Translations under genes and position numbers: made by a program
Shown here: in pieces, positions 33,285-42,786 of the stretch
Layout of the letters: every line of letters starts with the position of its first letter
Numbering within the stretch: position 1 is the first letter of the stretch
The notes under the pieces: generated by a model
The model's input: only the letters and a program-made list of their open reading frames with translations
Database searches by the model: none
Told to the model about the DNA's origin: nothing
From: Niallia sp. Man26
GTDB lineage: Bacteria > Bacillota > Bacilli > Bacillales > Cytobacillaceae
Assembly (NCBI RefSeq): GCF_022049065.2
Contig: NZ_CP095743.1
Location: 3,673,001 to 3,737,000 of the forward strand
Direction of reading: 5' to 3'
DNA length: 64,000 nucleotides

Positions 33285-36200
33285 TATAGGCTCACCTTCC
33301 TTTCCACTAACATCAACGGAATCTGGATTCTCTTTTCTTTACCATTTTCCACATAATAGCCGAACCCTGGCTGCACTTCCTGCTCTTGTCTGTCATAAGC
33401 GAGGGTAAATAAGGTCTGCTCTGACTTCTTCATTAAGACAAGTGCCTGGCGGACTTGCTTCAACTCTAATGTCAGCGGGTCATAGCCTTTGGTCAGCTCA
33501 TTGTTTGTTCCAGATACAACGATATGGAAACCAAGATGGCTGTAATTCTTCATAAGTCGAACAATATTTTCTTGAATGCGGTTATCGACTTGCTGTAAAA
33601 ACCTTCCGTATCCATCAATAAACATATAGATATGCGGGTGCTTCTCTGGCATCCTGCCGCTTTGCACAGCCTCTGCATAATCTGATTCCCTCTGTTTTAA
33701 AATGTTCTCAACATTGTCTATCCAAGCAGCAATCATTTCCTTGTTATCGATAAAGCTGACCTCATCCTTATCTCCAACTTGTGACAGGCTTCTGTCAATA
33801 GAATCAAAGATGGCAGGCTTTTCGGTCGTCTGATTAAGCGCCTCATTTAAAATAAGCTGCATGGCATTTGTTTTGCCTTTTTGCGCTTGACCTAAAATTA
33901 AGCAATGATTGGTCTTGGCAAAGTTTATGCTGACAGGCTCGACAAGCTCCTCTTCCAATCCAATTGGAATTAAGCCTTGCTGCTGCTCCTTTACATACAA
34001 GTAGAACTGTTTATTATTCAGTTCAGAAGGCAGCATTGGCACTGCTTTCGGCTTATCACATTCCATATACTTCTGTTTTAAAGCATCAATGTCTTCTTTC
34101 AGCAATCGCAGCTGCTCATATTCATCCATTCCGATGTTTGGCAGAACAACTTGAGAGAAAAAGGCAGAATCCTTTTTAATAATTGCTCGGCCTGGAATCG
34201 GTTCAGGCTCAAACGGCACCCTGCCTAATATGGAATAAGCTTCCGTGTTGTCCATCAAATAATGGACAATTTTCGTTCTAAGATTGTTCATTAATGTCTG
34301 ACGAATAGAATTAACTCTCGTTGCACTGAAAATCATATAGATGCCCAGCGATTGTCCATCCCTTGCAAATTGATTCATCTGGGTCTCAAAGTCATGCATT
34401 TCATCTTTCACAACATCATAGTTATCAATGACAATAAACCATAATGGCAGCGGATCTGCCGAAAGAGTGTTGTACATCTTAATGGAGCTTACCTCCATTT
34501 GTTGGAACAGTCTCTTTCGCTTCGCCATCTCACTTTTAATAATGGCAACGAATTTATTCGTTTTGCGCTGCTCATCCATCAAGAAATAATCTGCCGAATG
34601 CGGGAGCTGCCTTAATGGCAGCAAACCGCCGTTACCGAAATCAAGCAAATAGAAATGGGCTTCTTCCGGGCTTGCATCGGCAGCAATTCCCATCAGCAAG
34701 GTAATCATTGTCTGTGTTTTTCCATAGCCTGAAGATCCGAAGACTCCGACATTGCCATCCTCCATCCATTCATATGTATATGAAGACTGACTTTGTTTCT
34801 CAGGCTCATCAACCATTGCCAACAAGACCTTCTTCGCTTCTTTCTCTTGGGCGATATCTGGTCTGTAGATGCGCGGTGATAAAGGCGGCAGCCATGGACT
34901 AGCGATTTTGATAAGACCTAATTTTTGATGAACTGCTTCAATCTCTTCAACAATTGCTTCCATCTCTGTTACCGAATCTTTTCCTGTTGTATCCTGTGAG
35001 GAAAGCTCCGATAAAGGCACTAGTCCTAAATCTGTAACAAGAGCAACCTCATCCTCATTAAGTGAGGCTTCATCGTTATAGGCTGCTCCGCTCCATGCAG
35101 ATTGGAACAGCTCGTATACCTCGTTATTGCCAACCTGCAAATAGCCTCTTCCTGTCACTGTAATACCGGCAGCATCTCCGTTTTTCAAGATTTCTCTGCT
35201 GTCCTCAGCATTTTGCACTTTTAAGGCAATGCGGAAGCGGGCATTACTCCAGATTTGCGCGTCAATAATGCCGCCTGGCTTTTGTGTTGCGAGAATAAGA
35301 TGGACACCAAGGCTTCGTCCAATTCTGGCAGCACTGACCAGTTCTTGAATGAATTCAGGCTGTTCGCTCTTTAATTCTGCAAACTCGTCAGAAATAAGGA
35401 AGAGATGCGGCAGCGGTTCAGCAATCTTATTTTGTTTATGCAGACGAGTATAATCATTAATATGATTCACCTCATATTGGTCAAACAGACGCTGGCGCCG
35501 CTTGAGCTCACTCTTGATAGAAGCAAGTGCGCGCTGGCTGAAGTTTTTGCTTCCTTCAATATTGGTGATAGTGCCAAGCAGATGGGGCATATTCTTAAAT
35601 GGCTGAGCCATTCCCCCACCTTTATAGTCAATCAGCAGGAAGGCAACCTCATGGGGATGGAAGTGCACAGCTAATGACAAGATGTATGTCTGCAAGAATT
35701 CACTTTTACCAGACCCAGTAGTTCCTGCTAATAATCCATGCGGACCGTGTGCTTTTTCATGAAGGTTCAATCTGACAAGATCTGTTTTCCCTTTAAGACC
35801 GATTGGTACTGCTAGCGATTTTGCTGATTGGTTATTATGCCAGTACTCCTCGATTGGTATATCTTTAACATCTTTAAATTGAAGCATTTCTAAGAAGGAT
35901 ACACTCTCTGGAATAGAGTTTGTCACACCGACCTGATGGTTCAGCGTCCTTAGCATCCTCGCAAAATACTCATTATTTTCATACTGATGGGTATCAAGGC
36001 TGAACGGAATTTCGACTGCCTTTTTATCCTGCATCAGGATATCTCCTTGAGAGGTGTTAATATAGCGGACAAGCGTATGGATATTATCAGAAAAGCTTTC
36101 CTTTGCTTCTGAAGCAAAGATGACAGAGATGCCAAGCTGCTTGTGCTCACCCTCTAAATATTCTAGGATGACATGCTCTGATATAAGCTGCTGGTTAGCA

Positions 36201-37750
36201 ATGATAAAAATATAGTGCGGGGAGAATAACAGCTTTTCTTTATCCTCCTCTAAGTCTCTTTCCCGAATCATTTCATATATCGAGCTCAGAAGCTGGTCTC
36301 TCGTGCTTTCGTTATAAATCATGCCCTTTGCATGGGAATTAGGCAGCTGAAAATGAGGCAGCCATTTCATCCACTCCCATGTGCTGTATTCCTTTTCATC
36401 AAAAATAAAGATGAAGCGGACATCATGATAGCTGTGGAAGAATGCCAGTTGACCAATCAGTTGGTGAAGCTCCCTTTTAAGTACTGCTTCCTTTCCGATT
36501 AATCCAATTGCACCCTTTGACAGATCGACAGTGATTGGTAGCGGCTCAAGCTCCTGATAGGTTTTCTCAAGACGCTTTGACGCTTCCATGAGCTCATCCA
36601 TTTCCCTGTTGGACATATCCTGTGAGCTTACATCGATTTTGTAGCTGGCCGGCACTTTACCTGTTCCAATGCGGAACTGCAGGAAATCCTGACTTGTTAA
36701 TGTTCGCTCCCATATTCTGTCTGATACTTCTGAGACCATATATTTCATTCGTTCAAAGGATGGAAAATGATAGTGAAGCACTTCACGCTGCTTTTCAGAC
36801 AGCAGATGAAGCTCTTCCCGTTTCTCTTCCAAATAATTAGAATAAATACGCCGTCTTCTTAGCTCCCATTCCTTGCGGTTTGCTTTATCTTTAAAATACT
36901 GGAAGGTAGATGTAAATAAAGTAGTTGCAAACATCACAAGAGAAACGACGATAAATATTCCTCTAGGAATGAACAGCGCTACAATTCCCATTACGATAAG
37001 CATCATTAATGGCGGCAGGATAATCAGCCATAGTGGGCGCTTCGTATGCTGTGCCTCTTGTCCTGGAAATGTGAGTTGAACTTTCTCCTTTGGAAGCTCA
37101 TATACCATCCTCGGTGTTCGTCTGTATAAAGGATAACGTTTTTTCATTTCAGACTGATGAGGTTTAATTGCCTCCAACTCTGTGCCAAATTCCTTTGCAC
37201 TCGTAACAGCAAGTAGGTCTTCCTCCAAATATGTAATTTCCATACCATTCCAGAAGAGGATATCGCCTAATTCCAATTCACTGTCTGCAGCCAGCAAATG
37301 GCCATTAAGATATAAGTTGGCTTCCCCTTTCTTTACAGACGGTTTGTCATATAAATCGAGCATAAAGCCTGCTGACAACTCGTCCTGTTTCTCTAGCAGC
37401 CAGTATTCCGACGCGCTCTTTCCTTCATCTCCATTCGCTGCAAAACGGATTTCCTTACGATTACCAATATAATAGGTGGTTTCAGGTAGATTCCTTGTTA
37501 GAAACAACTTAATAAATAAAGTCCCTGTATTTACAGAATGCTGCATTTGTTCCTCTAACTGGACTGTTTCCTTGCCAACCTGACAGAAGGCATTCCCATT
37601 TTTGTCGACTGTTACTGTTAACTGGCTTATTATGTTTGCTGCGGTTAAAGTAATATCATCATCAACTGCTGTTCCGATGGTTAGCTCGTCATCCTTTTTC
37701 AGATGAGCCTTTTCGTATGTATCATCATGAAATACAAATAATGTGTACAT
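33284..37750 (-). CDS. essC: Type VII secretion ATPase EssC (YukBA)
   Basis: The motor of the T7SSb, 1488 residues. Residues 1-185 are two FHA-like domains, 238-283 a transmembrane pair (LWLIILPPLMMLIVMGIVAL), and the rest three FtsK/SpoIIIE ATPase modules. Walker A motifs: GTTGSGKS near 675 with Walker B LLIDYKGGG; GSSGYGKT near 1007; GQAQKGKT near 1288. The third domain usually controls substrate binding. ATG 37750 follows GAGGAGATAACAAG. The protein is in one piece, as in B. subtilis YukBA. Confidence 0.97.
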   Translation of the reverse strand: MYTLFVFHDDTYEKAHLKKDDELTIGTAVDDDITLTAANIISQLTVTVDKNGNAFCQVGKETVQLEEQMQHSVNTGTLFIKLFLTRNLPETTYYIGNRKEIRFAANGDEGKSASEYWLLEKQDELSAGFMLDLYDKPSVKKGEANLYLNGHLLAADSELELGDILFWNGMEITYLEEDLLAVTSAKEFGTELEAIKPHQSEMKKRYPLYRRTPRMVYELPKEKVQLTFPGQEAQHTKRPLWLIILPPLMMLIVMGIVALFIPRGIFIVVSLVMFATTLFTSTFQYFKDKANRKEWELRRRRIYSNYLEEKREELHLLSEKQREVLHYHFPSFERMKYMVSEVSDRIWERTLTSQDFLQFRIGTGKVPASYKIDVSSQDMSNREMDELMEASKRLEKTYQELEPLPITVDLSKGAIGLIGKEAVLKRELHQLIGQLAFFHSYHDVRFIFIFDEKEYSTWEWMKWLPHFQLPNSHAKGMIYNESTRDQLLSSIYEMIRERDLEEDKEKLLFSPHYIFIIANQQLISEHVILEYLEGEHKQLGISVIFASEAKESFSDNIHTLVRYINTSQGDILMQDKKAVEIPFSLDTHQYENNEYFARMLRTLNHQVGVTNSIPESVSFLEMLQFKDVKDIPIEEYWHNNQSAKSLAVPIGLKGKTDLVRLNLHEKAHGPHGLLAGTTGSGKSEFLQTYILSLAVHFHPHEVAFLLIDYKGGGMAQPFKNMPHLLGTITNIEGSKNFSQRALASIKSELKRRQRLFDQYEVNHINDYTRLHKQNKIAEPLPHLFLISDEFAELKSEQPEFIQELVSAARIGRSLGVHLILATQKPGGIIDAQIWSNARFRIALKVQNAEDSREILKNGDAAGITVTGRGYLQVGNNEVYELFQSAWSGAAYNDEASLNEDEVALVTDLGLVPLSELSSQDTTGKDSVTEMEAIVEEIEAVHQKLGLIKIASPWLPPLSPRIYRPDIAQEKEAKKVLLAMVDEPEKQSQSSYTYEWMEDGNVGVFGSSGYGKTQTMITLLMGIAADASPEEAHFYLLDFGNGGLLPLRQLPHSADYFLMDEQRKTNKFVAIIKSEMAKRKRLFQQMEVSSIKMYNTLSADPLPLWFIVIDNYDVVKDEMHDFETQMNQFARDGQSLGIYMIFSATRVNSIRQTLMNNLRTKIVHYLMDNTEAYSILGRVPFEPEPIPGRAIIKKDSAFFSQVVLPNIGMDEYEQLRLLKEDIDALKQKYMECDKPKAVPMLPSELNNKQFYLYVKEQQQGLIPIGLEEELVEPVSINFAKTNHCLILGQAQKGKTNAMQLILNEALNQTTEKPAIFDSIDRSLSQVGDKDEVSFIDNKEMIAAWIDNVENILKQRESDYAEAVQSGRMPEKHPHIYMFIDGYGRFLQQVDNRIQENIVRLMKNYSHLGFHIVVSGTNNELTKGYDPLTLELKQVRQALVLMKKSEQTLFTLAYDRQEQEVQPGFGYYVENGKEKRIQIPLMLVERKVSL

Positions 37751-37794
37751 CTTGTTATCTCCTCTTTAATCGCTGACGTAATGACGATAAACGA

Positions 37795-38958
37795 TTAAGT
37801 TTCACTGTCTTCTTTTTGCTGGTATTCCTTAATCTCCCGATCAATTTCATCGATTTTTTGCTGACGTTCCTCGCTGTCCATCGATTCATCTGCAGAAATA
37901 TTTTCCCGGTAATTAATAAGGGCAAAGACAATAAGATCTGTCTCCTCTAGAAATCTTGCCGTTTTCAGTGCTTCTTCCCCTTCTCCTCTGCCAATCTGGA
38001 TCCAATAATCTAAATACTTAGTATCAGATTGCAGGGTGACGGTATTGCGGACAAATTGTTTTTGCTCATCTGTCAGGTTTTCATTTGAAATATAAGCTGT
38101 TGCCAGTTCATATTTAGCAACCTTAGGCAAGTCATCGATTTTATAAGGCTGAAGTGTATTAATTACGTCACTGTAGGAACTGGTTAGAAATTGTTCTTGT
38201 GCAAGTATAATCTTGGACTGCTTCGGCTGCAGAAAAAAGATAGAATAAAAGGAATATATAATGGCTGGTACAAGCAGAACACTCACAGCAATCAAACTAT
38301 TACGGAACCATTTCCATTTCTTTTTTGTCACTTCTATATACAGAGATGCAGACTCCCTATCCTTCCTTATAAACTCGTCGATTACTGTTAACAGCTCTTC
38401 AACAGACTCGGCCTCAAGCACCCTTTTGCTGTCTTCACTCAGCTCCAAAGTCTTCTCATATTGCAGGTATTGCTCAAATGAACGGGAGACATCGACCCAA
38501 GAAGCAGCCAGCGCCTTCAGCTCTTGCCACAGCTCAACCTCATCTCTTTCGTAAGGAGGCAGACTTTCTTTCACTCCATAATGCAGGAAATAAGGGGTCA
38601 AGCCTTGATCCACCACAATGTTCTCGGGACTGATGAAAAGATGCAGCCTTGAGATGCGATGATCTTTTACTTTATGAATCAATTGATAGATTATTTTTAA
38701 TCTGTCCTTGTGCGAAAGCCCTTGAATAGAGGTACCATATTGATAGGAGCTGGGAATATCAATATGTATTTGAAGAGCATCCTCCTCTACATTAATTTCT
38801 TTAGGAAGCTGACTTTCTATATCCTTAAGAATTAACACTTCACTCTTATCATCCATCTTTATCTTTTCAATTTGAAAGATAAACGTAATACGATTTTTGT
38901 CTTTTTTGATTATCGCATCCAACTTTTTTTCTAAGTATGTACGTTCAGCTTGAGGCAT
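37795..38958 (-). CDS. essB: Type VII secretion protein EssB (YukC)
   Basis: A 387-residue membrane protein. The cytoplasmic N-terminal pseudokinase-like domain spans about residues 1-215, a single helix lies at about 222-243 (SLIAVSVLLVPAIIYSFYSI), and an extracytoplasmic helical domain follows, with a charged tail ending in QQKEDSET. EssB/YukC dimers link EssC to other membrane parts of the machine. It lies between yukD and essC with gaps of 14 and 44 nt. The start follows GAGGGTGGTATAGAAG. Confidence 0.93.
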   Translation of the reverse strand: MPQAERTYLEKKLDAIIKKDKNRITFIFQIEKIKMDDKSEVLILKDIESQLPKEINVEEDALQIHIDIPSSYQYGTSIQGLSHKDRLKIIYQLIHKVKDHRISRLHLFISPENIVVDQGLTPYFLHYGVKESLPPYERDEVELWQELKALAASWVDVSRSFEQYLQYEKTLELSEDSKRVLEAESVEELLTVIDEFIRKDRESASLYIEVTKKKWKWFRNSLIAVSVLLVPAIIYSFYSIFFLQPKQSKIILAQEQFLTSSYSDVINTLQPYKIDDLPKVAKYELATAYISNENLTDEQKQFVRNTVTLQSDTKYLDYWIQIGRGEGEEALKTARFLEETDLIVFALINYRENISADESMDSEERQQKIDEIDREIKEYQQKEDSET

Positions 38959-38972
38959 CTTCTATACCACCC

Positions 38973-39212
38973 TCATAAAATTTCAATAATATCTCCCGTA
39001 GTAATTCCTGCATCTGTTAGCCGTTGATTTCCCGGGAATACCTTTTGTTTATTTTTCACACGCACCCAATAACCTGATCGTGGAAGAGTTTCTATATCAG
39101 AAACCTGCCATGATAAATCAATTAGCTTTTTTATTGTGTAATAGTCAGATAAGCGTAAGTCGATTTTGTTTCGATTGTATTTCTGCAAATCGACCGTTAC
39201 TTCTATATACAT
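38973..39212 (-). CDS. yukD: Ubiquitin-like T7SS protein YukD (EsaB)
   Basis: A 79-residue beta-grasp protein (MYIEVTVDLQKYNRNKIDLR, ending GITTGDIIEIL). YukD folds like ubiquitin but lacks the Gly-Gly tail, as here. It is a cytoplasmic, essential or regulatory part of T7SSb. ATG 39212 follows GAGGTGGAAAATA; the frame is open to 39227. Confidence 0.93.
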   Translation of the reverse strand: MYIEVTVDLQKYNRNKIDLRLSDYYTIKKLIDLSWQVSDIETLPRSGYWVRVKNKQKVFPGNQRLTDAGITTGDIIEIL

Positions 39213-39234
39213 TATTTTCCACCTCAAAACGTAA

Positions 39235-39262
39235 AGGAGCGCTCCATAAAAAAAGCGCTCCT
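39235..39262 (-). terminator. Intercistronic hairpin between yukE and yukD
   Basis: AGGAGCGCT (39235-39243) pairs with AGCGCTCCT (39254-39262). On the minus strand it is followed by TTTACGTTTT, a poor T-tract. It could be a leaky terminator or an mRNA-stabilising hairpin that raises yukE over the rest of the operon. The remaining gap to yukE (39263-39380) has a second small hairpin near 39296-39310. Confidence 0.65.
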
Positions 39263-39380
39263 CCTAGGGTTTAGTTCATTTATTAAAATACACACGGCTT
39301 TTAAAAAGCCACATCCGCTATTTCGTCACCCATCATGATGCAAATCATGAAGAAGCTCTAACGATATTAAGTTCAGACAC

Positions 39381-39674
39381 TTAGCCGCGAATTTGGTTAG
39401 CGATTTGAGCATCAGCATCCTCAAGCGCTTTAGCTGTGCTGTTCAATTGTGAGGAGATATCCTCTAGCAACTGCTGCATTTTAAGGAATGAAGGGCGAAG
39501 TGATTGGTATTGCTCACTGAACGCTTGGCTTGATTGACCTTCCCAAATGCTTTCCAATTCTTGGATCATTTGATCCAAACGAGTGACTTGTTCACCAACT
39601 TGACTTCCCTCGTTTGCATAACGGTTTGACATGCTAATAAGCTCTTCAGGGGTTACTCGAATGATTCCTGCCAT
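39381..39674 (-). CDS. yukE: WXG100 secreted protein YukE/EsxA
   Basis: A 97-residue helical hairpin protein with the WEG motif at residue 44 (LESIWEGQSSQAF), the hallmark of WXG100 substrates. Dimers are secreted by the T7SS and are required for the machine. The C-terminal helix ends in ALEDADAQIANQIRG, which carries the DxxQIANQI-type export signal region. ATG 39674 follows AAAAAGGAGAGAGGAAAC; the frame is open to 39713. First gene of the yuk operon. Confidence 0.97.
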   Translation of the reverse strand: MAGIIRVTPEELISMSNRYANEGSQVGEQVTRLDQMIQELESIWEGQSSQAFSEQYQSLRPSFLKMQQLLEDISSQLNSTAKALEDADAQIANQIRG

Positions 39675-39907
39675 GTTTCCTCTCTCCTTTTTCAAAAAAA
39701 TTTTAGCTATCATTCTTTATAACTATGTAGCTAATGGAAAACAAACATCTATATATTAATTACCACATTTTAATATCCAAATAAAGGATAAAACGAACTT
39801 TTGACCATAAATGCATTTATTTTCCTATGAATATTATAGTAAATAGGACATATTCTCCCTTTTTTCAACACTAAAATCTAGTAATATAGTTCTTTTTTGT
39901 TTTTCTA
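39675..39907 (-). promoter_or_regulatory. Upstream region of the yuk operon
   Basis: An AT-rich 230-nt region between the terminator of the GH4 gene and yukE. A TATAAT-like hexamer lies on the minus strand near 39836-39831, without a clear -35, which would fit an activator-dependent promoter such as the DegU-controlled one of B. subtilis; no DegU site can be defined. No ORF is seen. Confidence 0.35.
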
Positions 39908-39940
39908 CAAAAAGAGGAGTGTCAACAATGACACTCCTCT
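39908..39940 (-). terminator. Terminator after the GH4 gene
   Basis: AGAGGAGTGTCA (39913-39924) pairs perfectly with TGACACTCCTCT (39929-39940) around a 4-nt loop; on the minus strand TTTTT follows. It isolates the yuk operon from the upstream gene. Confidence 0.9.
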
Positions 39941-39958
39941 CACATTCGTTGTTCCTGA

Positions 39959-41296
39959 TTATGATAAAACTTTATCTTCTTTAAAGAATTGCGGCAAATG
40001 CTCTTTATGTGCTTCAAGCATTTCATTCAGAATTTCTTTCGCCACTTTATCAGAAGGCAATAACGGGTTGATTGTCATCGCAAGCAATGCTGTATTGTAG
40101 TCGCCTGTTACCGCTGCTTCTGCTGCCACTCTTTCAAAGGACTTAATTTGCTGTACTAAGCCTCTGACAGGTACAGGAAGGTCACCAATAGAGATTGGTT
40201 TAGGGCCGTCTTTTGTGATAACACTGCTGATTTCTACAGCTGATTCATCAGGAATGCTGGCAATTGCACCGTTATTAATTGTATTAACAGGCTGGATATC
40301 GCGCTTATCGTTGTACATGGAGTCGATCAAGCTGCAGGCTGCATCGCTGTAGTATGCACCTCCGCGTTTTTCAAGCTGTGGCGGTTTAATAGAAAGATTT
40401 TCATCTTTGTATAATTCAAACAGCTCTTTTTCCAGCTTTTGTACAACTTCTGCTCTTGTTCCTTGCTCTGCTGCTTCCTCATGCTCATGCTCAAGCATTT
40501 GTGCTTGCTTGTAGTAGTAACGGTGGTAGCCGCATGGGATTGCTCCCAACGCTTTAATGAAGTCTGGATCCCAGTCAATTGCTGCAATATTACGCATTGT
40601 CGCACTTGCATGCTTGCCTGAAGTCATTTCTTCCAGCACTTCTTTTGTAACTTCTTTTCCGTCAAGATACACATGCAGGCCGTATACCATGTGGTTAAGT
40701 CCTGCAAAATCAACGCGAACTCGCTCAGGTTCTACTTCCAACAGCTTGGCTACACTCATTTGGATAGAAATCGGCACGTTACAAAGACCGACGATTTTTC
40801 TCCAATTGCTGTGACGAAGCACTGCTTCTGTTACCATTCCTGCAGGGTTCGTGAAGTTGATCAGCCAAGCATTTGGACAAAGCTCTTCCATATCTTTAAC
40901 AATGTCAAGGATGACAGGGATTGTGCGTAAGCCTTTGAAAAGGCCGCCAGGACCGTTTGTCTCTTGTCCAATTACATTGTATTTCAAAGGAATTCTTTCG
41001 TCCTTCGCTCTTGCTGCAAGCAAGCCGACACGAAATTGAGTTGTAACGAAATCGGCATCTTTTAAGGCTTCTCTGCGGTCAAGAGTCAAATGAACCTCTA
41101 TTGGTAAACCAGCCTTTTTCACCATACGCTTCGCTAAATTACCTACGATTTCTAATTTTTCTTGTCCTTCAGGAATATCAACAAGCCATAGCTCACGAAC
41201 CGGCAGTGAATCATATCTTTTAATGAATCCTTCAACAAGCTCAGGTGTGTAGCTGGAACCTCCGCCAATCGTTACAATTTTAATTCCGTTGCTCAT
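39959..41296 (-). CDS. licH: 6-phospho-beta-glucosidase, GH4 family
   Basis: A 445-residue GH4 enzyme, which cleaves phosphorylated disaccharides with NAD+ and a divalent metal by an oxidation-elimination route. The NAD motif IGGGSSYTPELVEG is at about residues 10-23, the metal cysteine lies in GLCNVP, and INFTNPAGM and DFAGLNHM are family motifs. LicH/CelF type. ATG 41296 is preceded by AAAAGGGGCGTTTCTAT. The RpiR gene is divergent; no PTS gene is adjacent, though a cellobiose-type PTS lies 20 kb away. The exact sugar is not proven. Confidence 0.88.
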   Translation of the reverse strand: MSNGIKIVTIGGGSSYTPELVEGFIKRYDSLPVRELWLVDIPEGQEKLEIVGNLAKRMVKKAGLPIEVHLTLDRREALKDADFVTTQFRVGLLAARAKDERIPLKYNVIGQETNGPGGLFKGLRTIPVILDIVKDMEELCPNAWLINFTNPAGMVTEAVLRHSNWRKIVGLCNVPISIQMSVAKLLEVEPERVRVDFAGLNHMVYGLHVYLDGKEVTKEVLEEMTSGKHASATMRNIAAIDWDPDFIKALGAIPCGYHRYYYKQAQMLEHEHEEAAEQGTRAEVVQKLEKELFELYKDENLSIKPPQLEKRGGAYYSDAACSLIDSMYNDKRDIQPVNTINNGAIASIPDESAVEISSVITKDGPKPISIGDLPVPVRGLVQQIKSFERVAAEAAVTGDYNTALLAMTINPLLPSDKVAKEILNEMLEAHKEHLPQFFKEDKVLS

Positions 41297-41327
41297 ATAG
41301 AAACGCCCCTTTTCTTATTTTTAGGTG

Positions 41328-41341
41328 TGTAACCCTTTTCA
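41328..41341. promoter_or_regulatory. cre-like site between the GH4 and rpiR genes
   Basis: TGTAACCCTTTTCA matches the CcpA pattern TGWNANCGNTNWCA with one mismatch (C for the central G). It lies in the divergent promoter region, 15 nt upstream of a TATAAT (41356-41361) for the plus-strand regulator gene and about 32 nt before the GH4 start. Catabolite repression would be expected. Confidence 0.4.
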
Positions 41342-41392
41342 ATTTTAGTTGATGTTATAATAAGATTATCTAAGTTGGAGTAAATCTATTTA

Positions 41393-42163
41393 ATGGATGT
41401 GTTTAACATGTTTACAAATGAGCAGATTCAATCTTTTTCCGATCTTGAATATGAGCTTTACAATTACATTATGAAGAATTCTCGGGAAGTAACCTATATG
41501 AGAATACGAGAACTCGCAAATGAAACGCATGTCTCCACAACCACCATACTTCGTTTTTGCAAAAAGCTTGGTTTTGACGGCTTTACTGAATTCAAGGTGC
41601 AGCTGAAAAATCATCTTGCAGAGGAAGAAACATATCGGCTTAACAATACATATACAACTGTTTCCGATTTCGTAGAAAGAACGCTTTCAGCAAACTATGA
41701 ATCTAAAATTAAAGAAATAGCCGAAGTTATCGCTAAAGCAAAAATCGTTATTTTTATCGGTGCAGGAACCTCTGGCGTCATTGCAGAATATGGTGCAAGG
41801 TTCTTCTCCGGTCTCAAGAAATTTTCTCTTCATATTAAAGATCCGTATTTCCCAATTTACAGTCACTACATAACTGACAGTGTCACAATCGTGCTGTCTG
41901 TGTCAGGCGAATCTAAGTCAACAATGGAAAAGCTGGACCGCCTTAAGCAGGACGGCAGCATCATTGTAAGTTTGACAAATCATTCTGACAGCTCACTGGC
42001 CAAAATGTCTGATTACAACCTGGCGTATTATATAACGACAGAATATTTGGGAAATGTCAATTTAACGACTCAAATACCAGTCATGTTTTTAATTGAACGG
42101 TTAGGAAAAGAGACTTTCGACTATATGCAATCCTCCTTAATCAACAGGGATGAAGGGAAATAG
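41393..42163 (+). CDS. RpiR/MurR family sugar-phosphate regulator
   Basis: A 256-residue regulator. The N-terminal helix-turn-helix (about 20-75; ELANETHVSTTTILRFCKKL) is followed by a SIS sugar-isomerase domain (about 100-240; VIFIGAGTSGVIAEYGARF). RpiR proteins sense phosphosugars. It is divergent from the GH4 phospho-beta-glucosidase, so it probably controls that gene in response to a phosphorylated disaccharide. GGAG lies 12 nt before the ATG, rather far; an ATG five codons in is an alternative. Confidence 0.88.
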   Translation: MDVFNMFTNEQIQSFSDLEYELYNYIMKNSREVTYMRIRELANETHVSTTTILRFCKKLGFDGFTEFKVQLKNHLAEEETYRLNNTYTTVSDFVERTLSANYESKIKEIAEVIAKAKIVIFIGAGTSGVIAEYGARFFSGLKKFSLHIKDPYFPIYSHYITDSVTIVLSVSGESKSTMEKLDRLKQDGSIIVSLTNHSDSSLAKMSDYNLAYYITTEYLGNVNLTTQIPVMFLIERLGKETFDYMQSSLINRDEGK

Positions 42164-42292
42164 CATTGCTCCCTTTTGCTTTACATCTATAAGTTACAAT
42201 GCACGCTCATGATAGTAAATACATCTTCCAGATTTAGTACTTAGTCACACCGAATGGAACTTGTTACTTTATAGGAACAACCTGTTACATAA

Positions 42293-42337
42293 AAAAAGCA
42301 ATGATAAGCACTCATTTATATGCTTCCATTGCTTTTT
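42293..42337. terminator. Bidirectional terminator between rpiR and threonine exporter genes
   Basis: AAAAAGCAATG (42293-42303) pairs with CATTGCTTTTT (42327-42337), with A and T runs outside on both strands. It overlaps the end of the minus-strand gene. Confidence 0.8.
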
Positions 42338-42771
42338 CTTGTTTTTCTTTTATATAACAACTGATTTATCACTTCTGAGAACATCAATCCGATTGCAATC
42401 GACCCTGATAAGAGAAACGCTTTGGCAGCAAGGCTGACTGCGTTATAATAGTCATTCTCCACAAAGTGTCGCATGGCATTATAAGCCATTCCACCAGGTA
42501 CAAGGGGAATGATCCCAGCTACTGTAAAAATAATAACCGGTGTTTTATACCATCTTGCAAATACTTGACTCATCACTGCAACAAGAAATGCACCAATGAT
42601 TGTCGCAGGAACTTCATCTATATTTACATAGACCGCGCCCCAATATGCGACCCAGCCACACATGCCGACAAACCCGCATCTCACAAGCAAATGTTGTGGT
42701 GTGTGAAAAATCATCGCAAAGGCAAATGATGCAATAAAGCTTGTAACTGCTTGTTCTAATAATTCCCACAT
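42316..42771 (-). CDS. Threonine/serine exporter family, YjjB-like half (DUF3815)
   Basis: A 151-residue protein with four to five membrane helices (LLEQAVTSFIASFAFAMIFH at the start). GIIPLVPGGMAYNAMRHF is the ThrE C-domain signature. It lies 15 nt downstream of the gene for the larger half, so the two together make one split ThrE/YjjPB-type transporter, proposed to export threonine, serine or dicarboxylates. Substrate unproven. Confidence 0.86.
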   Translation of the reverse strand: MWELLEQAVTSFIASFAFAMIFHTPQHLLVRCGFVGMCGWVAYWGAVYVNIDEVPATIIGAFLVAVMSQVFARWYKTPVIIFTVAGIIPLVPGGMAYNAMRHFVENDYYNAVSLAAKAFLLSGSIAIGLMFSEVINQLLYKRKTRKSNGSI

Positions 42772-42786
42772 AATATAAATTTCTCC

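Noticed and set aside
24800-39700. T7SS/toxin region as a prophage or transposon
   Set aside because: No integrase, transposase, tRNA, or flanking direct repeats are seen; the secretion genes are the normal chromosomal yuk/yue type.
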